Below are positions 43,606 through 50,871 of a stretch of 64,000 nucleotides of DNA, piece by piece. The position numbers and the translations under genes were made by a program. How positions within the stretch are numbered: position 1 is the first letter of the stretch; the number at the start of each line of letters is the position of its first letter. The notes beneath the pieces are model-generated. The model was given only the letters and a program-made list of their open reading frames with translations, made no database searches and was not told the DNA's origin. This DNA is from Desulfobacteraceae bacterium (GTDB lineage: Bacteria; Desulfobacterota; Desulfobacteria; Desulfobacterales; Desulfobacteraceae), in assembly GCA_016744295.1 (NCBI GenBank), contig JADGEQ010000033.1, positions 16,455 through 80,454 on the forward strand, given 5' to 3'.

Positions 43606-45261
43606 TTACATCATTCCGCCCATTCCGCCCATTCCGCCCATTCCGCCACCGGGCATTCCACCAGGCATTCCGCCACCGGCAGCACCCTCTTCAGGCATAT
43701 CCGCGATCATGGCTTCCGTGGTCAGCATGATAGATGCGACACTGGCTGCATTCTGGAGTGCAAACCGAACCACTTTCTTGGGATCCATAACACCGGCTTC
43801 AATAAGGTCTTCATAGACATTTGTTCTGGCGTTGTATCCAAAGGAGCCTTTGCCTTCCATAACCTTATTAATAACAACAGCGCCTTCAACACCGGCATTG
43901 TCGGAAATTTTACGAAGGGGTTCTTCAATCGCTCTGGCAACCACCTGAACACCCAGTTTTTCTTCGCCAACCAGATCAAGGTCCCCAAGACCGGCAATAC
44001 ATCTTACCAAAGCCACACCACCGCCAGGAACAATCCCCTCTTCAACGGCTGCACGGGTTGCATTCAACGCATCTTCAACCCTGGCTTTCTTTTCTTTCAT
44101 CTCGGTTTCAGTGGCAGCACCTACATTGATAACGGCTACACCGCCAACAAGTTTGGCAAGGCGCTCCTGAAGTTTTTCTTTATCATAATCAGAAGAAGTT
44201 TCTTCACTCTGGGCACGGATCATTTTAACCCGGCCTTCAAGGTCTTCTCTGGAACCTTCACCATCAACAATTGTTGTATTATCTTTGTCAATTGTAATGG
44301 ATTTGGCCTGGCCAAGATCCTGAAGCGTCACGTTCTCAAGTTTAATTCCAATATCTTCGGAAACAACCTGGCCGCCGGTCAGGATGGCAATATCTTCCAG
44401 CATGGCTTTTCTTCTATCGCCAAAACCGGGGGCTTTTACAGCAGCAATATTCAGCGTACCGCGCAGCTTGTTGACAACCAGAGTGGCAAGGGCTTCACCT
44501 TCAACATCTTCTGCGATAATAACAAGAGGTTTGCCGCTTTTTGCAATCTCTTCAAGAACCGGAAGCAGATCTTTCATGGAAGAGATTTTTTTGTCACAAA
44601 TCAGAACAAAGGGACTGTCAAAGGAAGCCACCATTTTTTCTGTATCTGTTGCAAAGTAAGGAGAAAGATAACCCCGGTCAAACTGCATGCCTTCGACAAC
44701 GTCCAGAGTGGTGTCCATGGATTTTGCTTCTTCTACAGTGATAACACCCTCTTTACCAACCTTGTCCATGGCCTCGGCAATAATATTTCCGATGGTCTCG
44801 TCATTATTGGCGGAAATAGTACCCACCTGGGCAATATCATTCTGGTCTTTGGTGGGTTTCGCCATTTTTTCAAGCTGAGCCACTATGTTGCCAACTGCTT
44901 TGTCAATCCCTCTTTTGATACCCATGGGATTGTTACCGGCCACAACCAACTTCTGACCTTCTTCGTAAATTGCACGGGCAAGAACAGTCGCTGTGGTGGT
45001 ACCGTCGCCGGCCATATCAGAAGTCTTGGAAGAGACCTCTTTTACCATCTGAGCGCCCATGTTTTCAAATTTATCTTCAAGATCAATTTCTTTGGCAACC
45101 GTCACACCATCTTTGGTGACATTGGGAGAGCCCCAGGATTTTTCAATAACAACGTTTCTGCCTTTTGGTCCGAGGGTAACAACTACTGCATCTGCAAGAG
45201 CCTGAACACCACGAAGCATTGCTTCACGGGCCTTGGCATCATATTTAATTTCTTTAGCCAT
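43606..45261 (-). CDS. groEL: Chaperonin GroEL
   Basis: This 551-residue ATP-dependent chaperonin forms the double ring that folds cytoplasmic proteins with GroES. Family blocks are present throughout: RNVVIEKSWGSPNVTKDGVT, SKTSDMAGDGTTTATVLARA (ATP phosphate site), and GIVPGGGVALVRCIAG. The C-terminal flexible tail is the usual Gly-Met repeat (GGMGGMGGMM), seen as a cattccgcc tandem in the DNA. groES lies 78 nt upstream. No CIRCE element is seen near this operon, so HrcA control is unlikely. Confidence 0.99.
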   Translation of the reverse strand: MAKEIKYDAKAREAMLRGVQALADAVVVTLGPKGRNVVIEKSWGSPNVTKDGVTVAKEIDLEDKFENMGAQMVKEVSSKTSDMAGDGTTTATVLARAIYEEGQKLVVAGNNPMGIKRGIDKAVGNIVAQLEKMAKPTKDQNDIAQVGTISANNDETIGNIIAEAMDKVGKEGVITVEEAKSMDTTLDVVEGMQFDRGYLSPYFATDTEKMVASFDSPFVLICDKKISSMKDLLPVLEEIAKSGKPLVIIAEDVEGEALATLVVNKLRGTLNIAAVKAPGFGDRRKAMLEDIAILTGGQVVSEDIGIKLENVTLQDLGQAKSITIDKDNTTIVDGEGSREDLEGRVKMIRAQSEETSSDYDKEKLQERLAKLVGGVAVINVGAATETEMKEKKARVEDALNATRAAVEEGIVPGGGVALVRCIAGLGDLDLVGEEKLGVQVVARAIEEPLRKISDNAGVEGAVVINKVMEGKGSFGYNARTNVYEDLIEAGVMDPKKVVRFALQNAASVASIMLTTEAMIADMPEEGAAGGGMPGGMPGGGMGGMGGMGGMM

Positions 45262-45339
45262 TCTTAGTATTCTCCATCTATATTCTTAAAATTATTCTTA
45301 AAATTATTCAACAAACTATTCGGGAAATTATTCTTTAAA

Positions 45340-45627
45340 TTATTCGACAACGCCCAGAACATCATCCTGACGCATGATCACATAATCAATACCATCGATT
45401 TTCACTTCGGTTCCGCCATATTTGCTGAAAAGGACACGGTCTCCGACTTTTACGTCCATGGGAAGAAGTTTTCCGTCTTCACCCATACGCCCATTTCCTG
45501 TTGCTACAATTTTACCTTCGGCCGGTTTTTCCTTTGCTGTGTCCGGGATAAAAAGTCCACCTTTGGTTTTTTCATCCTCTGCAACGCGCTCAACCAAAAT
45601 TCTGTCACTTAACGGTCTTAAACTCAT
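45340..45627 (-). CDS. groES: Co-chaperonin GroES
   Basis: This 95-residue lid of the GroEL chamber has the N-terminal LRPLSDRILVERVAEDEKTK, the mobile-loop GGLFIPDTAKEKPAEGKIVA, and the roof region with VGDRVLFSKYGGTEVKIDG. Start and length are standard, with an AGGAG-like site. It lies between a FmdB-type zinc ribbon gene and groEL on the same strand. Confidence 0.99.
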   Translation of the reverse strand: MSLRPLSDRILVERVAEDEKTKGGLFIPDTAKEKPAEGKIVATGNGRMGEDGKLLPMDVKVGDRVLFSKYGGTEVKIDGIDYVIMRQDDVLGVVE

Positions 45628-45691
45628 GATACATTTCTCCTTAGGTTACGTATTGTTTGCTCTATAAATTGTAGTGGTTAAATACCAACTT

Positions 45692-45973
45692 CTATTTAGC
45701 AGAATCGCTTGATTTTTCAGAAGTTGGTTTAGTTGACTTAGTCGTTGATTTTTCCTTGGTCGTTGCTTTTCCTTTGGTTTCAGCTCCGGCCTTCTTTCCG
45801 CCATAGTCAGTTACATACCACCCGGATCCTTTTAGATGAAAACTACTCTGGGAAATAATCTTTTTCAACTTCCCCTGACACTGAGAACAACTCTCAAGAG
45901 GTGGTTCTGAAATTTTCTGGAATGCTTCTTCGACTTGCCCGCAGGCGCTACATTGATACTCATAAACCGGCAT
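45692..45973 (-). CDS. FmdB-family zinc ribbon protein
   Basis: This 93-residue protein is an N-terminal zinc ribbon (MPVYEYQCSACGQVEEAFQK, then CSQCQGKLKKI, two CxxC pairs) followed by a Lys/Thr/Ser-rich tail. FmdB-type proteins are putative regulators; their biochemical role is not settled. It is common directly upstream of groESL in deltaproteobacteria, and here it lies 64 nt before groES with a promoter of its own, so it may share the groESL transcript. Confidence 0.9.
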   Translation of the reverse strand: MPVYEYQCSACGQVEEAFQKISEPPLESCSQCQGKLKKIISQSSFHLKGSGWYVTDYGGKKAGAETKGKATTKEKSTTKSTKPTSEKSSDSAK

Positions 45974-46022
45974 TTTCTAATCTTCTCCAATTTTCTTTGT
46001 TGCCACTTGAAAAATCAAAAAT

Positions 46023-46050
46023 AAAATAATTAGTCTTTCATCCTTGTCAA
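46023..46050 (-). promoter_or_regulatory. Putative sigma-70 promoter upstream of FmdB-groESL
   Basis: On the minus strand a perfect TTGACA (46045-46050) is followed after 16 bp by TATTTT (46023-46028), about 50 nt before the FmdB start. No heat-shock or CIRCE motif is seen. Confidence 0.55.
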
Positions 46051-46056
46051 GACAGG

Positions 46057-46614
46057 TCATCCAATATTTTTACCTGATTTTTTCCCACCCGGACCCTCAC
46101 ACCATTTTCCATAAAAACCGAACACTGCACCAAGTCCCAAAACAGAGACCTTGTTTAATATTAAATGGGTCAAACAATGAACCCTTTTTTCCTCCGCCAG
46201 GGTAAGATCCGCCTCCCCAATATTTTCGTATCGATGCTCAAACCTTATAAACCGTGCAACATGCACCAATTCATGGGTGAGAATGTATAAAAGGAAAGGA
46301 TCCAGCAATAGGTGCTTATTTTTTTTCACCACAGAAAGAATGGCCGAATCCTGTAGACAAACCTTGTATAAGCTAAAAGAGGTGGATCCCAGTGGAATGT
46401 CTTTTTTCCTAGCCTCATATTTTACAACCTGGGCGAATGGCCCGCAAACCCGCTCGTGGAGAGCAAGATCCTTTGCAGTTTTAATATCATACCGATTTTT
46501 CAACCAATGGCCTGCAGAGAGTTTAAAGAAATTATTCACCAACTCTTCTGCCATCAAAACAGCTGAATCCACCCTTTCGAGTGCTTGTCTATCAAAGAAT
46601 CTATATTTTTGCAT
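46057..46614 (-). CDS. Putative zinc metallopeptidase-like protein of unknown family
   Basis: I do not recognise a named family in this 185-residue protein. It carries HELVH (H114-E115-xx-H118) in a long hydrophobic helix, LLYILTHELVHVARFIRFEH, with an acidic stretch 25 residues later (AEEKRVHCL) that could give the third ligand, the gluzincin arrangement. No signal peptide is seen; the C-terminus has one hydrophobic stretch (VSVLGLGAVFGFYG) and a basic tail. It precedes FmdB and groES on the same strand with a promoter between them, so it is probably a separate unit. Protease activity is inference. Confidence 0.6.
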   Translation of the reverse strand: MQKYRFFDRQALERVDSAVLMAEELVNNFFKLSAGHWLKNRYDIKTAKDLALHERVCGPFAQVVKYEARKKDIPLGSTSFSLYKVCLQDSAILSVVKKNKHLLLDPFLLYILTHELVHVARFIRFEHRYENIGEADLTLAEEKRVHCLTHLILNKVSVLGLGAVFGFYGKWCEGPGGKKSGKNIG

Positions 46615-46665
46615 GGGACAGCCTGCTAAATAATAAAGAATTGGACATCTTCCGGGATACTATGC

Positions 46666-46693
46666 TATAGTTACTGTTCAGCAATTGTGAACA
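46666..46693 (+). promoter_or_regulatory. Extended -10 with inverted repeat before the AURKAIP1-like gene
   Basis: TG-N-TATAGT (46663-46671) forms an extended -10, with a weak TTGGAC 19 nt upstream. Just downstream is an exact inverted repeat, TGTTCA-7 nt-TGAACA (46675-46693), which would lie at the transcript start. It could be an operator or a 5' stem-loop. Confidence 0.45.
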
Positions 46694-46728
46694 ATATTAT
46701 ATCAATGATCTTAAAGGAGGTGATTTTT

Positions 46729-46824
46729 TTGGGCAGTGTTATTAAAAAGAGAAGGAAAAAAATGCGAAAGCATAAACACAGAAAACTCCTTGCTAAAACC
46801 AGACACCAGAGAAAGAAAAAATAG
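46729..46824 (+). CDS. AURKAIP1/COX24-domain small basic protein
   Basis: This 31-codon gene begins at a TTG preceded by AAAGGAGGTGA, an 11-nt match to the 16S anti-Shine-Dalgarno, 7 nt away. The product MGSVIKKRRKKMRKHKHRKL ending LAKTRHQRKKK is almost all Lys, Arg and His. It matches the short AURKAIP1/COX24 motif of mitochondrial ribosomal protein S38 and its tiny bacterial relatives, which are thought to bind the small ribosomal subunit. It has a promoter-like region upstream and a hairpin downstream, so it forms its own unit. It is easily missed because of its size and rare start. Confidence 0.75.
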   Translation: MGSVIKKRRKKMRKHKHRKLLAKTRHQRKKK

Positions 46825-46851
46825 CCAAAAAGTCTATTTACAATTTTGGGA

Positions 46852-46886
46852 GAGTATTGAGTTGCTATTTTACCAGCTCAATACTC
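46852..46886 (+). terminator. Hairpin downstream of the AURKAIP1-like gene
   Basis: GAGTATTGAG and CTCAATACTC form a perfect 10-bp stem with a 15-nt loop, 27 nt after the stop. There is no U-tract, so intrinsic termination is uncertain. It also lies at the 3' end of hflC on the other strand and may serve both. Confidence 0.5.
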
Positions 46887-46912
46887 AACCCCATTAAATT
46901 ACCACAAACCGT

Positions 46913-47863
46913 CTAGTCATCAACACCTTTCATATATTTCATCAAATCAGAATCTGTAGAGAGAATCAAAGAACTGTCCCTTGAAAGACTCTTTTTGTAT
47001 ACTTCCATTGTTTTCTGGAAAGCATAAAAGTCTGGATCCACCCCATATGCAGATGCATATATCTGGGTGGCCTTTGCATCGGCCTCACCTTTGGTCTCCT
47101 GAGCAGTTCTATAGGCTTCTGATTTTATTTTCTGGAGTTCTTTTTCCTTTTCACCCCTTATATTACTAGCCTCTCCCTTTCCTTCTGCGCGAAACTTTTC
47201 AGCGATCTGATTTCTTTCTGCAATCATACGATCATAGACAGAACGCCGAACACTGTCGATATAATTCACCCTCTTTATTTTCATATCCACCAATTCAATA
47301 CCAAATTCATCCAGCTTTTTACGGGACTGCGCCACAATCCTGCGGGTAATTTCATCGCGCCCGAGATCAACCGTGTACCGAACCTGCCTGTTTTTATTTT
47401 CATCACTGTTGGCAATATCAAAGGTGTCCATGGGCCGGTCTGTATTCCGAACCGTTTCAACCAGGGGATATGAAGTAATCAGGTTCCGCATGGCCGGATC
47501 AATAATATCATCCAGACGCTTTAAAGCAGAAAACTCATCCTTTACCGTCTGAAAATAAAGAATGGGGTCTGAAATTTTCCAGCGAGCAAAGGTATCCACC
47601 CATATATAGGTTTTATCCTTTGTGGGTACCTGGCCTGGATCACCGTCCCATTCAAGAAGATTTTTCGGAAAATAGTTAGCAGTCTGAATAAAGGGGGTCT
47701 TAAATTTTAAGCCAGGTGTTTTGACAGGCTCCCCCACTATTCTCCCGAACTGGGTGATTACTACCTGTTCGGTCTCATCCACCATATATGCCGAACTAAA
47801 GACCAGCACCAGTGCAAGTGAGACAATCGTTAAAATTGATATTTTTATTATATTATTATTCAT
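46913..47863 (-). CDS. hflC: Membrane protein HflC
   Basis: This 316-residue SPFH/prohibitin-domain protein has an N-terminal membrane anchor (about 7-29). The PHB domain has ETEQVVITQFGRIVGEPVKT and IDPAMRNLITSYPLVETV, then a coiled coil and an Ala/Glu-rich region ending QKTMEVYKKSLSRDSSLILS. With HflK it forms a periplasm-facing cage around FtsH and restrains its proteolysis. It follows hflK by 2 nt. No ftsH is in the window. Confidence 0.96.
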   Translation of the reverse strand: MNNNIIKISILTIVSLALVLVFSSAYMVDETEQVVITQFGRIVGEPVKTPGLKFKTPFIQTANYFPKNLLEWDGDPGQVPTKDKTYIWVDTFARWKISDPILYFQTVKDEFSALKRLDDIIDPAMRNLITSYPLVETVRNTDRPMDTFDIANSDENKNRQVRYTVDLGRDEITRRIVAQSRKKLDEFGIELVDMKIKRVNYIDSVRRSVYDRMIAERNQIAEKFRAEGKGEASNIRGEKEKELQKIKSEAYRTAQETKGEADAKATQIYASAYGVDPDFYAFQKTMEVYKKSLSRDSSLILSTDSDLMKYMKGVDD

Positions 47864-47865
47864 AT

Positions 47866-48951
47866 CTATTCACCTTTCCCAAGGAGTTTCGGGGAAATCA
47901 GCGGCGACCCGTTGGCCCCCATATTTAAAAACGGCAACAGGTTTTTCTGATCAGAATCAATGATATACTTTTGTCCAAGATTTGGGATGACTTCCAGCAT
48001 GGCCTCAAGATACATCCGTTTTTTGGTTACCTCTTTGGCCTGGGCATAGGCGTCATAAATCGCTTTAAACTTGGTAGCATCACCCTGGGCACGGTTAACA
48101 CGATCAATGGCATACCCTTCTGCATCCAGAATCAACCGTTTGGCCTCACCCCTTGCAAGGGGAACCGCCTTGTTATATTCTTCCCGGGCCTTGTATATGG
48201 TCTGTTCTTTTTCCTGGATAGCCTGGTTTACCTCATTAAAGGAGGCCTGAACCGGTTCCGGTACATTTGTCTTTTTCATCTCAATGTTGACGATTGAGAT
48301 TCCCGTCTCGGAATTATCCATCTCTTTTTGGAGCATTACCTTGGCAGCCAGGGCAATCTCTTCACGACTGGAGATTACTTCGTTAATGCTTCTGTCGCCG
48401 ACAACGGTTCTCATGGTTGACTCTGACATATGACGAAGCAGGGATTTGACATTTTTCACATTAAAAAGAAAGGCCCTGGGATCTGACCGCCTGTATTGGA
48501 CGATCCAGGGAATCACAGCCACATTTAAGTCCCCTGTCAGCATCAAAGAAGATTCCTGCCGCGGAGTTGCTGCAGACGTCCGGTATTTATTACTGTTGGT
48601 GGTATTAAAACCAAACTCTTCTGTTTCTGGGGTTTTAACATTCACCTTGGTCACCTTCTCGATACCCGAGGGAAGCTTAAAGTTCAACCCGGGCTGGGCA
48701 AGCCGATTGTATTTGCCAAACCTCTGGATCACCCCCACCTCATTTCTATCCACCGTGAAAAAGGTAGAAGACCCCATATATAAAGCCAAAAGGACAAAAC
48801 CAACCAAAAAAACACCGGGGAAGCGAAATCCTTTAAATTTATTCAAAAGTTCATCCACCTGGGGCGGCCTGGGCATACCCGGACCACCTCCACCCTGTTT
48901 TTTCTCATACTTTTGCTGATTATCCCTCAGTTTTTCCCAATCCCAATTCAT
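47866..48951 (-). CDS. hflK: Membrane protein HflK
   Basis: This 361-residue partner of HflC has a glycine-rich N-terminus (KKQGGGGPGMPRPP), one membrane helix (about 46-66), then the SPFH domain with DRNEVGVIQRFGKYNRLAQP and IVQYRRSDPRAFLFNVKNV. The C-terminal coiled coil ends MYLEAMLEVIPNLGQKYIID. Order hflK-hflC is normal. Start and length are standard. Confidence 0.96.
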   Translation of the reverse strand: MNWDWEKLRDNQQKYEKKQGGGGPGMPRPPQVDELLNKFKGFRFPGVFLVGFVLLALYMGSSTFFTVDRNEVGVIQRFGKYNRLAQPGLNFKLPSGIEKVTKVNVKTPETEEFGFNTTNSNKYRTSAATPRQESSLMLTGDLNVAVIPWIVQYRRSDPRAFLFNVKNVKSLLRHMSESTMRTVVGDRSINEVISSREEIALAAKVMLQKEMDNSETGISIVNIEMKKTNVPEPVQASFNEVNQAIQEKEQTIYKAREEYNKAVPLARGEAKRLILDAEGYAIDRVNRAQGDATKFKAIYDAYAQAKEVTKKRMYLEAMLEVIPNLGQKYIIDSDQKNLLPFLNMGANGSPLISPKLLGKGE

Positions 48952-49243
48952 AAATAAATCCCTGTAAACGATTCCTGAAAATGATTATTGATAAACGTTC
49001 TCATAATTTGCCCATTCTACTGAACTATTTTGGAGAAAAATATGACCATATTTATAATTATCAACCCCAAAAGGCAATATTTATTTGATCAATACAATGA
49101 CCCCATCTTAAGTTCAGGATAGCAATCTTTAATAATATTTATGGTATATTCCAGAAGCCAAGTATGGTAAATAGGCTAGATTATCCTAGGATAAAAACCA
49201 CTCAACAGACAATAAACCATTGAATAAATGACTAAAAAAAACA
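48952..49243. other. Divergent intergenic region hflK-dciA
   Basis: No gene over 30 codons is supported. Near its right end a 16-bp tandem duplication (aatgactaaaaaaaac, 49227-49242, then 49243-49258) repeats the start region of the next gene. It creates a short upstream frame, MTKKNND, at 49228-49251 that overlaps the true start. Confidence 0.5.
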
Positions 49244-49564
49244 ATGACTAAAAAAAGCAAAGACGGCAAATTAATTCATATCAGTGATATTTTAAGCTCA
49301 GCCCTTGGAAGATACAGACCAGCCAGGGATACTGAGATGACACGGATCTGGGATATCTGGGATACAGCAGTGGGCAGGCCAATTGCCATGAATGCCAAGC
49401 CAGATGCCTTCAAGGACGGCCATCTTACGGTCAATGTCTCAAGTTCTGCCTGGATTCACCAGCTTAAATTTCTCGAAAAAGAGATGATCACAACCCTAAA
49501 CAAACGAATAGGCGGTAGCCTTGTCAAACAGATCCGGTTTAAAATTGGCAAAATCCACAGTTGA
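49244..49564 (+). CDS. DciA-like DUF721 protein
   Basis: This 106-residue protein has the DUF721 pattern: an N-terminal helix, then RIWDIWDTAVGRPIAMNAKP, the GHLTVNVSSSAWIHQLKFL block with the family's hydrophobic W-x-x-x-L, and a final GGSLVKQIRFKIGK. Members called DciA load the replicative helicase in bacteria that lack DnaC, but small DUF721 proteins vary. The ATG at 49244 is chosen because an earlier ATG (49228) stops after 7 codons. It overlaps the next gene by up to 44 nt. Confidence 0.8.
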   Translation: MTKKSKDGKLIHISDILSSALGRYRPARDTEMTRIWDIWDTAVGRPIAMNAKPDAFKDGHLTVNVSSSAWIHQLKFLEKEMITTLNKRIGGSLVKQIRFKIGKIHS

Positions 49565-50267
49565 CACGCTTTTTAAAAACCAGATAAAAATTTCCCAACC
49601 CGAAGATGGGTACCGCTATTCAATGGACCCTGTTATCCTTGCCGCCCAGGTTATCCCCTTCCCGAACTGTAACATTATCGATATTGGATGCGGATGCGGT
49701 ATTATCCCTCTTATTCTGGGGTATCGATTTAAAAATGCCTGCATCACAGGGATTGAGATCCAGTCCCAGCTGGCTCATTTTGCAATGGAAAACATAGCCG
49801 CAAACAAAATGTCTGACCGAATCAAAATTTTGAATCAGGATATCCAAGCCACCACCCCTCTTGATACCAATGGGTTTGCCGATATTATCGTATCCAACCC
49901 TCCCTATAAAAAAAAGAATACAGGACGGTTGAATCCGAATATCCAGAAAGCAATCGCCAGACATGAAATCAAGCTGGATCTGTCCCAATTTTTTTCAAGC
50001 GCCCACAGGCTCTTAAAACCCCGGGGACAAATCCTTTTTATCTTTCCTGCGGATCGATTCCCAGAGATTATCCCGGCAATGGCTCCCCTTGATTTTCAAC
50101 TGGACTGGATTCGCTTTATCCATACTAAAAAAAAAAATAGCGCCAAACTTATGATGGTCTCGGGGCTTAAAGAAGGTCACGGACGCGGCATTGTCCGGCC
50201 ACCCTTGTTTATATACGACACAGATAATAATCCAACAAATGAATATGCCGCCATGTTTAAGCCTTGA
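49521..50267 (+). CDS. trmN6: tRNA1(Val) A37 N6-methyltransferase (YfiC/TrmN6-like)
   Basis: This 248-residue AdoMet-dependent methyltransferase has an N-terminal QPEDGYRYSMDPVILA block typical of YfiC. The AdoMet motif is IIDIGCGCGIIPLILG and the adenine-methylating motif is IVSNPPYKKKN. It modifies A37 of tRNA-Val in E. coli; other adenine-N6 targets are possible. The start is uncertain: TTG at 49521 or TTG at 49545, the second giving MAKSTVDTLF. Both overlap the preceding gene. It ends just before tRNA-Ser, possibly a link in function or only position. Confidence 0.88.
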   Translation: MSNRSGLKLAKSTVDTLFKNQIKISQPEDGYRYSMDPVILAAQVIPFPNCNIIDIGCGCGIIPLILGYRFKNACITGIEIQSQLAHFAMENIAANKMSDRIKILNQDIQATTPLDTNGFADIIVSNPPYKKKNTGRLNPNIQKAIARHEIKLDLSQFFSSAHRLLKPRGQILFIFPADRFPEIIPAMAPLDFQLDWIRFIHTKKKNSAKLMMVSGLKEGHGRGIVRPPLFIYDTDNNPTNEYAAMFKP

Positions 50268-50292
50268 CACAGAGGGAAAAAGAGTCTATTTT
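50264..50292 (+). promoter_or_regulatory. Sigma-70 promoter of tRNA-Ser
   Basis: TTGACA (50264-50269) and TATTTT (50287-50292) are spaced by 17 bp, about 20 nt before the mature tRNA. The -35 overlaps the end of the methyltransferase gene. Confidence 0.75.
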
Positions 50293-50312
50293 GCCTTGGA
50301 TTAATTGATTGT

Positions 50313-50402
<90 letters not shown>

Positions 50403-50413
50403 GCAAAAAAGAG

Positions 50414-50444
50414 GAAGCTACTGTAAGTACAGTGGCTTTTTTTT
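50414..50444 (+). terminator. Rho-independent terminator of tRNA-Ser
   Basis: AAGCTACTGT and ACAGTGGCTT pair (one G-T) around AAGT and are followed by TTTTTT, 12 nt after the tRNA CCA. Confidence 0.85.
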
Positions 50445-50717
50445 ATTGAAAAGCCTAAAATTTGTAACCCACCATTTGCCATACAACCGTGTGCAGATGA
50501 AGAATGAGAAAAATCGACTTCCACTCCTACCTCATAAAAGAATTCTGCACTGTTTATTTCAGAACAAAAGTTCCTAAGAATTTCCAACCAACCATTGCCA
50601 GAAACCATTACCAAAAAAGAGGTGAAATATTCCCCCACCTGGGCAAGCAAGCATGGGGAATGAACTTTTACCTGGGGCTTGATTTTTATGGGTGAATCAA
50701 GGTATAAAGTTTTCTGT
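50445..50717. other. Non-coding stretch between tRNA-Ser and its decayed copy
   Basis: No open frame of convincing quality is seen on either strand. The only longer frames have no ribosome site and no family pattern. This is the filling of the interval between the two tRNA-Ser 3'-end repeats. Confidence 0.5.
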
Positions 50718-50850
50718 GGGAGGGGACCGAGAGGAATTGATATACACTTTGGAATAAACAGTTTGTGAATGGATTTAATAACTTAGAGTAATTACAGTGG
50801 CCTATATGAGGGTTACAATTCGATAAGGTCGAATTTCCCCCTCTCCGCCA
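50718..50850 (+). pseudogene. Decayed tRNA-Ser-like copy (or attachment remnant)
   Basis: The last 22 nt (50829-50850) match the real tRNA-Ser 3' end, T-arm half to CCA, at 20 of 22 positions. The first part (GGGAGGGGACCGAGAGG from 50718) resembles the tRNA 5' end GGAGAGGTGACCGAGTGG, and CACTTTGGAATAAACAG looks like the anticodon arm with GGA. The middle is expanded and no longer folds as a tRNA. It is about 133 nt against 90. Either a duplicated serine tRNA that decayed, or a tRNA-targeting element's far att site. Confidence 0.55.
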
Positions 50851-50871
50851 CACAGCAATTAGCGGACATTC

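Noticed and set aside
43611..43680. Tandem cattccgcc repeats as a possible CRISPR or satellite
   Set aside because: They encode the Gly-Met tail of GroEL.
43513..45267. A 584-codon open frame on the plus strand
   Set aside because: It lies wholly antisense to groEL, has no family pattern and an odd Asn/Phe/Gly/His-rich composition, and is a shadow of the conserved groEL codons.
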